Assembly: GCF_011764565.1 (NCBI RefSeq)
Contig: NZ_AP022871.1
Span: forward strand, 4,030,320 to 4,094,319
Source of the DNA: Phytohabitans suffuscus
GTDB taxonomy: Bacteria > Actinomycetota > Actinomycetes > Mycobacteriales > Micromonosporaceae
Direction of reading: 5' to 3'
Length of the DNA stretch: 64,000 bases
The notes beneath the pieces were generated by a model that saw only the letters and a program-made list of their open reading frames with translations, was not told where the DNA came from and did no database searches. Within the stretch, counting starts at the first letter, position 1. Each line of letters opens with the position of its first letter. Below are positions 53,485-64,000 of the stretch, in pieces. Both the position numbers and the translations under genes were made by a program.

Positions 53485-53673
53485 CGCAGCCCGATCAACA
53501 ATCCGGCCGCGCCGCACAGACCGGGTTGACGGCGCCGATCGAGGGCCCATAGCGCCTGCTCGCGGCGCCGGTCGGGCGTTGATAAATAGCGCGTTCGCGG
53601 GGCAGCGAGGCGGCGCCCTCGGCCGGTACGGTCTGAGGTCGGGTTGCCACGTCGGGTGAAAGGGCCTGCATTT

Positions 53674-54000
53674 ATGGGGCGTGAGATCGACGAGGGCTGG
53701 ATCGAGGAGGCCGTCGAGCGTTATCGCCGCATCGAAGCGCTTCAGGCGGAGTTCGACGAGGCCGCCCGCGGTCTGAAGGTGACCGTCCATTCGCCGGACG
53801 GGCTGGTCGAGCTGGTCGTGACCGCGGCCGGCGCGATCACCGAGGTGCGGATCACCGGCACGCTCGGCGGGCGCAGCAACGCCGAGGTGTCCGAGTCGAT
53901 CCAGGCCGCGGTCACCGCCGCCGCCGGCGCCGCACACTGGGCCCGGGAAAAGCTGCACGCCGAGATGTTCGCCGGCTACCGGCCGCTGCGGGAGGTCTGA
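53674..54000 (+). CDS. YbaB/EbfC-family nucleoid protein-like, WXG-cluster associated
   Basis: 108 residues from ATG 53674. N-terminal coiled-coil (EEAVERYRRIEALQAEFDEA) then KVTVHSPDGLVELVVTAAGAITEVRITGTLG, the core of the YbaB/EbfC family. Actinobacteria often place such a YbaB-like gene in front of WXG100/EspC-type genes, as here (stop to next GTG 1 bp apart). A role in secretion rather than DNA binding is possible. No ribosome-binding site better than AAAGGG. Confidence 0.8.
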   Translation: MGREIDEGWIEEAVERYRRIEALQAEFDEAARGLKVTVHSPDGLVELVVTAAGAITEVRITGTLGGRSNAEVSESIQAAVTAAAGAAHWAREKLHAEMFAGYRPLREV

Positions 54001-54001
54001 C

Positions 54002-54304
54002 GTGGAGCCCCTGCGTGACCTCGCTGCCGGCTTCGACGAGTCGGCCACCGCGATCACCGCGGCCGGCCGGCGCCTGGCCCACCTCGAGCCGCCGGCCTCC
54101 TCGTTCGGCGCGGGCGGCCCCGGGCGCCTCGGCGAGGTGGGCCGCGCGCTGCACCGCCAGTGGCTCGACGCGTTCGGTGCGCGCGGTCGCGAGGCGGCCG
54201 CCGCCAGCGCCCGCCTGGCCGACGTGGCCGGCGCGCTGCGCGCCACCGCCGCTGGCTACTCCGATGTGGACGATGCCGCCCGGAGCCGGGCCGGTGAGCT
54301 GTGA
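54002..54304 (+). CDS. EspC/WXG-like small helical protein
   Basis: 100-residue protein, all helices: VEPLRDLAAGFDESATAITA, then two Ala-rich helices around HRQWLDAFGARGREAA. It resembles EspC/Esx-like type VII substrates, but a strict W-x-G motif is not seen (FGAGGPGRLG in the turn region). GTG at 54002 follows the YbaB stop directly. The end overlaps the next ATG. Confidence 0.65.
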   Translation: MEPLRDLAAGFDESATAITAAGRRLAHLEPPASSFGAGGPGRLGEVGRALHRQWLDAFGARGREAAAASARLADVAGALRATAAGYSDVDDAARSRAGEL

Positions 54305-54942
54305 TGGACTCGCTCGACCAGCTGGCCGGCTCGGCCACCGCGCTGCTCGACCGGGTCGACAGCACGCTCGCGACGAGCGGCGCCCCCGGCGGTCACCCCA
54401 TCTGGCCGCTCCTGCGCCGCCTCGGCGCCCTTCCAGGCGCCGCGACCAGCACCATCGCCGCACTCCGTCCCGGCCCGCTGGCTGCCGCCGGGCCGTCCTT
54501 GCGCGGCCTCATCCAGGTGTACGAGGAGCGTGGCGAGACGGTCGCGGACTCCGGCTCCTGGGAGGGGGCGGCCGCGCAGGTCTTCGGTGCGCACCGGGTG
54601 GCCCTCTCCGCCCACCTCCACGAGATGGCCGGCAAGCTCGGCGCGACCGAGGGCTATTCGGCCGCGGTGGCCGAGTGGATCGCGGAGAGCCGCGCCGGGC
54701 TGGCCCGCGAGCTGGCCGCGGTGCTGGGCTCGCGCGAGGCGGTCACCGTCACCGTCGAGCCGGTCGGGCCACCCGCCGCGACCGCCGCCGCCGACATCGG
54801 GGCGCGCGTGCTGGGCGCGGTCGACGCGGCGTACGAGCGGGCCGAGGCGCTCCTGCACCGCTGGGAGGTCGACCTGGCGGAGCTGCCCTACCAGCCGCCC
54901 GACACCGGCCCGGTCACGTTCGGTCCCACCACCCGAGCCTGA
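54304..54942 (+). CDS. Larger WXG-motif helical protein
   Basis: 212 residues. A first helical hairpin is followed near residue 83 by VADSGSWEGAAAQVFGAHRV, containing W-E-G, so the central region resembles a WXG100 unit. A C-terminal helical part includes GAVDAAYERAEALLHRWEVD and a Pro-rich end. ATG at 54304 overlaps the stop of the EspC-like gene (TGATGG). Probably the partner or core substrate of this three-gene cluster. Confidence 0.7.
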   Translation: MDSLDQLAGSATALLDRVDSTLATSGAPGGHPIWPLLRRLGALPGAATSTIAALRPGPLAAAGPSLRGLIQVYEERGETVADSGSWEGAAAQVFGAHRVALSAHLHEMAGKLGATEGYSAAVAEWIAESRAGLARELAAVLGSREAVTVTVEPVGPPAATAAADIGARVLGAVDAAYERAEALLHRWEVDLAELPYQPPDTGPVTFGPTTRA

Positions 54943-54968
54943 GCCGCCATCCATCTCCACAAATGGCA

Positions 54969-55025
54969 ACGGCGTCGCGCTCTGGAGCGGCTCTTACTCT
55001 CCCACCGCTCCGGCTGCGACGCCGT
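54969..55025 (+). terminator. Nested hairpin after the WXG cluster
   Basis: Outer perfect 10-bp stem (54969–54978/55016–55025) enclosing a 7-bp inner stem (54984–54990/55005–55011). It lies 27 bp beyond the stop. Terminator or stable 3' end; the rest of the 345-bp spacer to ricT (54943–55287) shows nothing else. Confidence 0.55.
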
Positions 55026-55287
55026 GGCCCTTTCCTGCACCCCCGCAGGTCTGTGGACATCCCACTCAACGCCGCTGTCCGACGTTTGTCGTGGTCGCCA
55101 CCCAGGAATCATCCGTAAGTGCGACCACGAATCGAACGAACCGTCGCACGGTGTCGCCGAGTGGCCATCATGGCGACCGTACCCGCCGCCGTCAACAGTG
55201 CGCCCGCGATCGCGGTCCAGGCGACGTTTGGGCCGGTCACGGGCCCGGCCCTTCAACAGAAGGTGGATGGCGCCGTAGGGTGGGGCC

Positions 55288-56130
55288 ATGGGGATGCTCT
55301 GCGCGGTGAGCTTCAACAGGTACGGCCGCCTCTACTACCTCGACCCCGGTGACCACCGTCCCCAGGTCGGCGACCGCGTGCTCGTCCCCACCGACGACGG
55401 CACCGAGGTGGCCGAGTGCGTGTGGGCGCCGCAGTGGGTCAGCGAGGACACCGACGGCTTCCCCAAGCTGGCCGGCCTGGCCACTGAGCGCGATCTGCGC
55501 CGCGACGAGGCCCAGCGCAAGCGCAAGGCCGAGGCCAAGGTGGCCGCCAAGCGCCTCATCCGCGAGCACGACCTGCCGATGAAGGTGGTGGCCGTCGACC
55601 ACGTGCAGGAGTCCGGCGCCGGGACCAACGGCGCGCGCACCACGATCTACTTCACCGCCCCGCACCGCGTCGACTTCCGCTCGCTGGTCCGCGACCTGGG
55701 CGCCACGCTGCGCTGCCGGGTCGAGCTGCGCCAGCTCTCCGCCCGCGACTCGGCCCGCGTGCAGGGCGGCATCGGCTCGTGCGGCCGCGACCTGTGCTGC
55801 GCCACGTTCCTGACCGACTTCGAGCCGGTCACCATCCGCATGGCCAAAGACCAGGACCTGCCGCTCAACCCGCTGCGCATCTCCGGCGCGTGCGGACGGC
55901 TGATGTGCTGCCTGAAGTACGAGCACCCGCTGTACCAGAAGTTCCAGGCGTCAGCCCCGACCGTGGGCAGCCGAGTGTCCACACCAGAGGGTGACGGCCG
56001 CGTGGTCGCCCACAGCGTCCCCCGCGACTCGGTCGTGGTGCGCATGGACGCGGACGGCTCCCGGTGCATGTGCAGCCGCGCCTCCGTCTGCGGCCCCCGC
56101 AAGGCCCACGACGAGGCGTACGGAGGCTAG
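55288..56130 (+). CDS. ricT: PSP1-domain protein RicT/YaaT
   Basis: 280-residue PSP1 C-terminal-domain protein. The RicT cysteine pattern is clear: GSCGRDLCCATFL (residues about 164–176) and ISGACGRLMCCLKYEHP (about 201–217). These bind iron–sulfur clusters in Bacillus RicAFT. A third Cys cluster CMCSRASVCGPR lies at the C-terminus. In Bacillus the complex affects RNase Y and development; the role in actinomycetes is not established. ATG at 55288 after GGGTGGGG. Confidence 0.92.
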   Translation: MGMLCAVSFNRYGRLYYLDPGDHRPQVGDRVLVPTDDGTEVAECVWAPQWVSEDTDGFPKLAGLATERDLRRDEAQRKRKAEAKVAAKRLIREHDLPMKVVAVDHVQESGAGTNGARTTIYFTAPHRVDFRSLVRDLGATLRCRVELRQLSARDSARVQGGIGSCGRDLCCATFLTDFEPVTIRMAKDQDLPLNPLRISGACGRLMCCLKYEHPLYQKFQASAPTVGSRVSTPEGDGRVVAHSVPRDSVVVRMDADGSRCMCSRASVCGPRKAHDEAYGG

Positions 56131-56180
56131 GCCGCCCAGCGGGGCACGACGACATACCGACATACGGGGCACGACGACAT

Positions 56181-56211
56181 CGGCCCCGGTCACCGCGGTG
56201 ACCGGGGGCCG
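56181..56211. terminator. Bidirectional hairpin between ricT and tRNA-Thr
   Basis: GGCCCCGGTCACC and GGTGACCGGGGGCC form a long stem, placed to end both ricT (plus) and the tRNA (minus). Two copies of GGGGCACGACGACAT precede it. Confidence 0.7.
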
Positions 56212-56222
56212 AGACGTGCCTG

Positions 56223-56295
56223 AGCCGCCTGACGGAATCGAACCGTCGACCTATTCATTACGAGTGAATCGCTCTGCCGACTGAGCTAAGGCGGC
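56223..56295 (-). tRNA. tRNA-Thr (CGT anticodon)
   Basis: Cloverleaf of 73 nt: acceptor GCCGCCT/AGGCGGC with discriminator T, D-arm TAGCTCAGTCGGCAGAGC, anticodon stem ATTCA-CTCGTAA-TGAAT giving anticodon CGT (codon ACG), T-arm GACGG-TTCGATT-CCGTC. CCA is not encoded. Confidence 0.97.
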
Positions 56296-56394
56296 AACGG
56301 TGGTCAAGTGTACGGCACGCCGCCGCCCGGGGCGCACGGGTTCCCACCATCGGGGGGCAGCGCATCGACACTCGCCGCGACTAGGCTGCGGGCG

Positions 56395-58093
56395 GTGAGC
56401 GAAGCACAACGATCCGCACCTCCGCGCCCCCGCACGCTCGACCCCTCGAGCTTGGCTTCACCCCGCGCAAGCCGGTGCCGTGGCTGGCGCCGTTGCTGCT
56501 GCTCAGCACCGGCCTCCGCACGCTGCTGGCCATCCTCTTCGGCGCCTACCTCGACAAGCGTGAGCTGCAGAACGCGCTGCCCGGACGGATCTACCGCCAG
56601 CACGGCGTCGACGGCGAGCTGTGGATGGACTACGTGGCCGACCTCGGCGACGGGTTCGACGCGACGTACTCGGTGGCCTACCTGCTCGCCCAGCCGGAGC
56701 TCGACCTCGACGGGCGGCGGCTGCCTCGCGGCCAGGTCCTGGTCATGGGCGGCGACCAGGTCTATCCCACCGCGAGCGGCTCGGCCTACGAAGACCGCTG
56801 CAAGGGGCCCTACCAGGCCGCGCTGCCCGGCCCGCCGGCCTCGGGGCCGCGCCCGACCCTCTTCGCGATCGCCGGCAACCACGACTGGTACGACGGGCTG
56901 ACCGCGTTCCTGCGGCTCTTCGCACGGCGCAAGGACGGCGAGATCGGCGGGTGGCGCACCGAGCAGAACAGGTCGTACTTCGCCACCGAGCTGCCGGCGG
57001 GTTGGTGGCTGTTCGGCATCGACGAGCAGTTCGGGGCATACCTGGACGACCCGCAGCTCATCTACTTCGAAGAGGCCGCCCGCCACCTGGGGCCCGACGA
57101 CCGGGTGGTGCTGGTGGTGCCGGCGCCGACCTGGGTGAAGGCCGTCGACAAGCCGGAGGCGTACGACGCGGTCGACTACTTCATCCGCACCGTGATCGCC
57201 CCGACCGGCGCCCGCGTCCCGCTGATCATCGCGGGTGACCTGCACCACTACGCCCGGTACGCCAACGCCGACCGGCAGCTGGTCACCTGCGGCGGTGGCG
57301 GGGCCTACCTCTACCCGACCCACAAGCTGCCCAAGCGCATCCAGGTGCCGCCGCCCGACACGCTCGCCCGCCGGGCCAGCCGCAGCCTCCCGTACGACCT
57401 GAGCGGCACCTACCCGGAGCCCGAGCGCTCCCGCCGCTTCGGGTGGGCATCTTCGGCCGCCTGCCGCTGCGTAACCCGGGCTTCGCCGTCATGATCGGCC
57501 TGCTGCACACGCTGCTGATGCTGCCGATGGTCGGCGTGGTGCACCGCAACGGCGCGAGCGAGACCCGCATCTTCAGCATCCCGCTCGCGATCATGCTGCT
57601 GATCACGATCGGCGGGGCGGTGCTCTTCGCCAAGCCACCCAGCGCGAGCGGCAAGCGCCGCGTGCGGCACTGGTTGCTCGGCCTGACCCACGGCCTGGCG
57701 CACGCGGGCCTGGCCGTGCTCGGCACGTGGGCCTGGCTCCAGTTCCCCTTCGTCGACTGGCCGTGGCCGCTGCCCGTGGTCGCCGCCGCCGTGCTCTACG
57801 GGCCGATCATGGGTTACGTGGCCAGCCTGCTGGTGGCGGCATACCTGCTGGTGGCCGGCGCGTTCGGGGTCAACCTCAACGAGCTGTTCGCCGGCCAGGG
57901 CATCGAAGACGCCAAGAGCTTCCTGCGCATGCACATCGCGGCCGACGGCACGCTCACGATCTACCCGGTCGCGATCGACCAGGTCGGTCACGGCTGGGAG
58001 GTCAACCCGGCCGGTGCCGCCGGCACTTCGTGGGTGGAGCCCAGGACCCCGATCCGGGTACGGCTGGCCGAGGCGCCCGTCGTCGTCCACTGA
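56395..58093 (+). CDS. Membrane metallophosphoesterase (two apparent frameshifts)
   Basis: Calcineurin-like phosphoesterase with membrane helices, about 566 residues after repair. A first helix (WLAPLLLLSTGLRTLLAILF) is followed by the catalytic domain: VMGGDQVYPTASG (G-D-x-x-Y), FAIAGNHDWYDGL (GNHD/E motif) and LIIAGDLHHYARY (GDxHHY). About four helices follow (LLHTLLMLPMVGVV to YVASLLVAAYLLVAG) before a soluble tail. The frame breaks near 56448 and 57440; one extra C and one extra G (or C) restore it. GTG at 56395. Substrate unknown. Confidence 0.82.
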
Positions 58094-58206
58094 AGAATCG
58101 GGTGGAGCGTTCCGGGCTGCTCAGGGCGTATGTTTGGTGGACGGCTACACGGGTACCGCATCGACGTCTTTGACAAGCGCAACAGCCAGTCGGAAGTGCG
58201 GCCATC

Positions 58207-58743
58207 ATGCAGACACGCCTCAACATCTCCGGTCATCCCGTCCACCCCCTGATGATGACCCTGCCCCTCGGGCTGATCGTGTGTGCGGTCCTCTTCGACT
58301 TCGGCGCGCTCGTGGGGCTGCGGTTCCTCGGCCAGGTCGGCTACTGGACGCTGGTGGCGGGGCTGCTCGCCGCCGTCCTGGCCGTCGGCGCCGGCATGGT
58401 CGACCTGTGGGACGTGCCGGCCGGTGCGGGCAAGCGGCGGGTCGTGGCGTACGAGCTGGTCAACCTCGGGATGGTCGCGCTCCTGACGATCGTGTGCCTG
58501 GTGCGGGTGGAGAACGAGGGCGCGCCCACCGGGGGCATCTTCGTCGTCGAGCTGGTCGCCCTGGCGATCGGTGGCTACGGTGCCTGGCTCGGCGCCTCGA
58601 TGGTCCGCGAGTTCCGGATCGGCGCCGAGCCCGTCGACGACCTGCCGACCGCGGCGATCTTCCCGCCGGACGCCCGGCGACCCCGCCCTCCGGAGGCCCG
58701 CCGCCCGCGTCCGGCGCCGGCCGCCGACCAGGTCCAGCACTGA
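58207..58743 (+). CDS. DUF2231 membrane protein
   Basis: 178 residues with four membrane helices and the DUF2231 signature GHPVHPLMMTLPLGL (HPxHP) at the N-terminus. WDVPAGAGKRRV loop; Pro/Arg-rich cytoplasmic tail. Related proteins are membrane-bound and probably bind a metal or haem, but function is unproven. ATG at 58207. A hairpin follows. Confidence 0.85.
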   Translation: MQTRLNISGHPVHPLMMTLPLGLIVCAVLFDFGALVGLRFLGQVGYWTLVAGLLAAVLAVGAGMVDLWDVPAGAGKRRVVAYELVNLGMVALLTIVCLVRVENEGAPTGGIFVVELVALAIGGYGAWLGASMVREFRIGAEPVDDLPTAAIFPPDARRPRPPEARRPRPAPAADQVQH

Positions 58744-58750
58744 CAATCGA

Positions 58751-58784
58751 CCTCCGCGTGGGCCTCGGGTAGCCCGCGCGGAGG
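58751..58784 (+). terminator. Hairpin terminator after the DUF2231 gene
   Basis: CCTCCGCGTGGGC (58751–58763) pairs with GCCCGCGCGGAGG (58772–58784), one G·T-type mismatch, 8 bp after the stop. Confidence 0.65.
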
Positions 58785-58857
58785 CATCGCGGTCTCGGCA
58801 ATCAGGTTTACCGGCGAATCAGGACCCGACGGCAGTCAACAGTCCGAGACTGGGATC

Positions 58858-60465
58858 ATGGCCACCGCCGACGTCAGCATGCCCCGCCTGAGCCAGCGAC
58901 AGATCCTCTTCCTCATGGCCGGCCTGATGACCGGCATGCTGCTCGCCGCGCTGGACCAGACCATCGTCGGTACGGCCCTGCCGACGATCGTCGGCGAGCT
59001 CGGCGGCATCGACCACTACTCGTGGGTCGTCACCGCGTACCTGCTGGCGTCCACCGCCTCGACGCCGCTCTACGGCAAGATCTCCGACCTGTCCGGCCGC
59101 CGCCCGGTCTTCCTCTTCTCGATCGGCACGTTCCTGGTCGGCTCGCTGCTCGCCGGCATGTCGCAGAACATGACCCAGCTGATCGTCACCCGCGGCATCC
59201 AGGGCCTCGGCGCGGGCGGCCTGATGACGCTCGCGTTCACGATCATCTCGGACGTGGTCACGCCCCGCGAGCGTGGCCGGTACCAGGGCCTCTTCGGCGC
59301 GGTCTTCGGTGTGGCCTCGGTCGCCGGCCCGCTGGTCGGCGGCTACTTCGCCGAGCACGACTGGCGGTGGATCTTCTACATCAACGTGCCGATCGCGGTG
59401 CTCGCCATCGTGGTCTGCTACCGGGTGATGCGGTTGGTCCCGTTTCACCGGCGCCCGCACCGGATCGACTGGGTGGGCGCCGCGCTCATGGTGGCCAGCG
59501 TGAGCTGCCTGCTGCTGGCGCTGAGCTGGGGCGGCAACCAGTACTCCTGGGGCTCGCCCACGCTCGTCGGGCTCTTCGTCGCCGGCGGCGTGCTCGCCCT
59601 GCTCTTCCTGCTCCAGGAGTCCCGCGCGAGCGAGCCGATCCTGCCGCTCGACCTCTTCCGCCGGCGGACGTTCGCGCTGGCCAACGCGGCCGGCTTCGTG
59701 CTCGGCCTGGTGATGTTCGGGTCGATCATCTTCATCCCGCTGTACCTGCAGATCGTCAAGGGCGCGACGCCGACCCGCAGCGGCCTGCTGATGCTGCCGA
59801 TGATGGCCGGCGTGATCGTCACGTCCGTCCTCTCCGGGCGGGCGATGAGCCGCATCGGCCGGTACAAGTGGTTTCCCGTCGCCGGCTCGGCCGTGCTGAG
59901 CGCGGGCATGCTGCTCTTCACCCAGCTGCGCGTGGAGACGTCGCTGTGGCTGGCGTTCGGCTACCTGGTGGTGATCGGCGTCGGCCTCGGCCTGTGCATG
60001 CAGTCGCTGGTGCTCGCCGTCCAGAACGCGGTCGACCTGCGCGACCTCGGCGCCGGTACGTCGGCCGTCACGTTCTTCCGCTCGCTGGGCGGATCGTTCG
60101 GTGTGGCGATCCTCGGCGCGGTGCTCTCCTCGCGGCTCACCGCTGAGCTGAGGGACCGCCTGCCCGGCGCGGTCAGCCGCCTCACGCCCGAGCAGGCCGC
60201 CCGGTTCGAAGCGTCCGGCGGCGCGTCGAACTTCTCGATCAACGAACCCTCGGTGATCCGCGCGCTGCCCGAGCCGCTGCGGGAGGCGATCCGGTTCGCG
60301 TTCGTGGACGCGCTGCACCTGGTCTTCCTGATCGCCGGGCTCGTCGCGATCGTCGCGGTCGTGGTGACGCTCGCCCTGCCCGACCACGAGCTGCGCGGCG
60401 CCGCGCCGAGTACCGCCGAAGACAGCGCCACCGACGCGGAGGCCCGCGCCCAGACGCTGATCTGA
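58858..60465 (+). CDS. DHA2-family MFS multidrug exporter (EmrB/QacA type)
   Basis: 535-residue, 14-helix proton-driven exporter. Motif A region GKISDLSGRRPVFLFSIGTF, motif C GVASVAGPLVGGYFAEHDWR (antiporter motif), and LAALDQTIVGTALPTIVGEL at the start are diagnostic of the DHA2 subfamily. Substrate cannot be predicted. ATG at 58858. Convergent with the Nudix gene. Confidence 0.93.
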   Translation: MATADVSMPRLSQRQILFLMAGLMTGMLLAALDQTIVGTALPTIVGELGGIDHYSWVVTAYLLASTASTPLYGKISDLSGRRPVFLFSIGTFLVGSLLAGMSQNMTQLIVTRGIQGLGAGGLMTLAFTIISDVVTPRERGRYQGLFGAVFGVASVAGPLVGGYFAEHDWRWIFYINVPIAVLAIVVCYRVMRLVPFHRRPHRIDWVGAALMVASVSCLLLALSWGGNQYSWGSPTLVGLFVAGGVLALLFLLQESRASEPILPLDLFRRRTFALANAAGFVLGLVMFGSIIFIPLYLQIVKGATPTRSGLLMLPMMAGVIVTSVLSGRAMSRIGRYKWFPVAGSAVLSAGMLLFTQLRVETSLWLAFGYLVVIGVGLGLCMQSLVLAVQNAVDLRDLGAGTSAVTFFRSLGGSFGVAILGAVLSSRLTAELRDRLPGAVSRLTPEQAARFEASGGASNFSINEPSVIRALPEPLREAIRFAFVDALHLVFLIAGLVAIVAVVVTLALPDHELRGAAPSTAEDSATDAEARAQTLI

Positions 60466-60469
60466 GGAG

Positions 60470-60964
60470 CTACTTCAGGACCATCTGGCCGGTGCGTTCG
60501 AACGCGGCGAGGTCGGCGACCGTCTCGAACACGCTGCGGGAGAGCGTCTGGGGCATCTCGTCCAGGTGGAAGAACCCCGCGTCGATGGTCTCGTCGGTCA
60601 CCCGCGCCAGCTCACCGGCCCACCGGTCGACCCGGAACGCGGTCACGAAGAGCTGGTAGGTGTCCGCGTACATGTTCGTGAACGTGTACGCCGGGCCGGT
60701 GTAGAAGGCGAACGGCGTCACCTCGGCGGCGCGCAGGCCGGTCTCCTCGTACACCTCGCGCACCGCGCAGTCGGCGATCGACTCGCCCAGCTCCATGGCG
60801 CCCGCCGGGACCGCCCAGATGCCGTTGTCGCGCCGCCGGATGAGCAGCACCCGCCCTTGGTCGTCGAAGACGATCGCGCGGGCGCCGACGAACAGCAGGG
60901 TGCGGTCGCCGGCGAGCGCGCGCAGCTGGCCGAGATAGGACTCCGCCCATGAAATGCTCGCCAC
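60470..60964 (-). CDS. NUDIX hydrolase
   Basis: 164-residue NUDIX enzyme hydrolysing nucleoside-diphosphate-linked substrates. Nudix box GAMELGESIADCAVREVYEE-TGL (G-x5-E-x7-REUxEExGU) is complete, at residues about 55–77. GTG at 60964, divergent from the acyl-CoA ligase gene. Substrate unknown. Confidence 0.92.
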   Translation of the reverse strand: MASISWAESYLGQLRALAGDRTLLFVGARAIVFDDQGRVLLIRRRDNGIWAVPAGAMELGESIADCAVREVYEETGLRAAEVTPFAFYTGPAYTFTNMYADTYQLFVTAFRVDRWAGELARVTDETIDAGFFHLDEMPQTLSRSVFETVADLAAFERTGQMVLK

Positions 60965-61029
60965 GGCCCGATCCTAGATGCCGCCCCGATCCCTTCCGTT
61001 GATGTGATCCAGGCCACTACATTCGGGGT

Positions 61030-62659
<1,630 letters not shown>

Positions 62660-62678
62660 GCCACGGCGGCCCAGCGGG

Positions 62679-63659
62679 TCAGGCGGACTTGCGGGTGGCG
62701 GCCTTCTTGGGCGATGCCTTCTTGGCCGCGGTCTTCTTCGCCGCTGCCTTCTTGGCGGGCTCGCCCTTCTCGGCGGCCTTCTTCGCCGGGGCGGCCTTCT
62801 TGGCGGGTGCCTTCTTCTCCGGCTGAGCCTTCTTGGCCGACCGGGCCGACGAGATCGGCGTGGGCGCGCCGCCCTCTTCGCCGCGGGCGGCGCGGGCCCG
62901 TTCGACCGACGCCCGCAGTGCGGCCATCAGGTCGACCGCGGCGGCCGGGGCCTCCTCGACCTCCTCGGGCTGTACGACCTCGCGACCCTCGACCTTGGCG
63001 TCGATGACCTCCTGGAGGGCCTCGCGGTAGTCGTCGGTGTAGTCCGTGGGGTCGAACTCGCCGGCCATCGAGTCGATCAGCGACCCGGCCATGGCCAGCT
63101 CCGGCGGGCGGACCTCGATGTCCTCGTCGAGGAAGTTGAAGTCGGGCTTTCGGATCTCGTCCGGCCACAGCATGGTGTTGAGCAGGAGCACGCCCTCGCG
63201 TACCCGCAGGGTGGCCAGCTGCTCGCGCTGGCGGAGCGCCACCTTGACGATCGCGACCCGGTCGGCGTCGGAGAGGGCGTCGCGGAGCAGCACGTACGGC
63301 TTGGTCGCCGCGCCCTCGGGCTCCATGAAGTACGCCTTGTTGTAGAGGATCGGGTCGACCTGGTCGGCGGGCACGAACTCCAGCACGTCGATCGCGTGCG
63401 AGGTGCTCAGCGGGAGGTCGGCGAAGTCTTCGTCGGTGAGGATGACCATCTCGCCGCCGCCGATGTCGTAGCCCTTGGCGATGTCGTCGTAGCTGACCTC
63501 TTCACCGCAGATCGAGCAGGTGCGCTTGTACCGGATGCGGCCGCCGTCTTCCCGGTGAACCTGGTGAAAACGGATATCTTTCTCCTCTGTCGCCGAGTAG
63601 AGCTTCACGGCGATCGACACGAGGCCGAACGAGACCGCACCCTTCCAAATCGCGCGCAT
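62679..63659 (-). CDS. ku: Non-homologous end-joining protein Ku
   Basis: Bacterial Ku, 326 residues, binds double-strand DNA ends as a ring-shaped dimer and recruits the ligase. MRAIWKGAVSFGLVSIAVKL and DIRFHQVHREDGGRIRYKR are diagnostic. The core is followed by a long Lys/Ala-rich tail (AKKAQPEKKAPAKKAAPAKK) from about residue 275, longer than minimal Ku proteins. ATG at 63659. Divergent from the ATP-dependent ligase gene. Confidence 0.97.
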   Translation of the reverse strand: MRAIWKGAVSFGLVSIAVKLYSATEEKDIRFHQVHREDGGRIRYKRTCSICGEEVSYDDIAKGYDIGGGEMVILTDEDFADLPLSTSHAIDVLEFVPADQVDPILYNKAYFMEPEGAATKPYVLLRDALSDADRVAIVKVALRQREQLATLRVREGVLLLNTMLWPDEIRKPDFNFLDEDIEVRPPELAMAGSLIDSMAGEFDPTDYTDDYREALQEVIDAKVEGREVVQPEEVEEAPAAAVDLMAALRASVERARAARGEEGGAPTPISSARSAKKAQPEKKAPAKKAAPAKKAAEKGEPAKKAAAKKTAAKKASPKKAATRKSA

Positions 63660-63785
63660 TGACCGGCTCCCTATCAGCTGACGTGTCCGGAACCCCCGCT
63701 GCGTCCACGCAACAGCCCGGTCACACCAGGATCGCACCGCAATGAACGAGACGCGAGGGCTTCAGTGTGGATCTATCGTGGGTTC

Positions 63786-64000
63786 GTGGCTGGTGCGCCG
63801 CTGAAACCCATGCTCGCGACCAACGGGGAGCGGCTTCCGGCCGGTTCCGGATGGACGTATGAGTTCAAATGGGACGGCGTTCGCGCAATCGTCGAAATCG
63901 CCCAGGGTGCGGCGCGGATGTGGGCCCGCTCCGGTGCGGAGATCACCCTCGCGTACCCCGAGCTGGCCCGCCTCGGCGCCACCCTCGACGACGCGGTGCT
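63786..64000 (+). CDS. ATP-dependent DNA ligase (LigD/LigC type), 3' truncated by window
   Basis: First 71 codons of an ATP-dependent DNA ligase. GAPLKPMLATNGERLPAGS leads to motif I FKWDGVRAIV with the adenylated lysine (KxDGxR), then MWARSGAEITLAYPEL. No polymerase or phosphoesterase domain precedes it, so this is either a stand-alone ligase or the ligase-first type of LigD. GTG at 63786 starts VAGAPLKPML; an in-frame GTG at 63765 is possible. Paired with ku for end joining. Confidence 0.85.
   Translation, partial: MAGAPLKPMLATNGERLPAGSGWTYEFKWDGVRAIVEIAQGAARMWARSGAEITLAYPELARLGATLDDAV

Noticed and set aside
53485..53673. SRP RNA gene near the YbaB-like gene
   Set aside because: The conserved SRP GGAAG/AGCAG helix-8 pattern is not present.

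Overview
The window is high-GC actinomycete chromosome (GTG/TTG starts, ATGA/GTGA gene overlaps). The gene order strongly suggests Micromonosporaceae or a relative. The block ssd–tadABC–DUF4244–TadE–helicase–bldG–hppA–topA–tmk–holB matches Streptomyces, and part of it matches Mycobacterium tuberculosis (Rv3660c to Rv3644c). Type VII secretion (EccB, WXG100) parts are also present. No genus is asserted.

Layout. 0–3.5 kb: end of nuoN, a polyprenyl diphosphate synthase and an IclR regulator. 3.5–5.0 kb: gene-free repeat island with a MITE-like insertion. 5–10.6 kb: secreted PhoX-type phosphatase divergent from an ECF sigma/anti-sigma pair, then rarD, a GNAT enzyme and a small membrane protein. 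10.7–16.6 kb: partial type VII secretion locus (EccB, two WXG100 proteins, a large SseB-domain protein, a hypothetical protein). 17–25.8 kb: alpha/beta hydrolase, C45 acyltransferase, lipoprotein, M6 protease, acetyl-CoA synthetase, degenerate Fic-like protein, PH-domain membrane protein. 25.9–27.6 kb: second repeat island. 27.6–35.8 kb: HAD phosphatase, 6C small RNA, PLP enzyme and the ssd/tad pilus operon. 36–46.7 kb: DEAH helicase, bldG and partner, hppA, lipoprotein, topA. 46.7–50 kb: sugar-lactone oxidase, TetR regulator, PLP deaminase. 50–55 kb: MFS–thymidylate kinase fusion, holB and a YbaB/WXG mini-cluster. 55–64 kb: ricT, tRNA-Thr, membrane phosphoesterase, DUF2231 protein, MFS exporter, Nudix, acyl-CoA ligase, and divergent Ku and ATP-dependent ligase (end joining).

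Eleven genes are interrupted by frameshifts. Each is repaired by adding one G or C to a G/C run (two runs in the M6 gene), about 16 lost bases in all. The uniform direction points to homopolymer under-calling in the assembly, not to pseudogenes or recoding. These genes are annotated across the break.

The most unusual features are the 48-bp palindrome family and the 536-bp element inserted in one copy, a 59-bp dispersed repeat in about nine places, a tandem array of 60-bp units each carrying a start codon (most with a ribosome-binding site) in front of the last tad gene, the repeat-rich SseB protein, and several enzymes lacking an expected catalytic residue.
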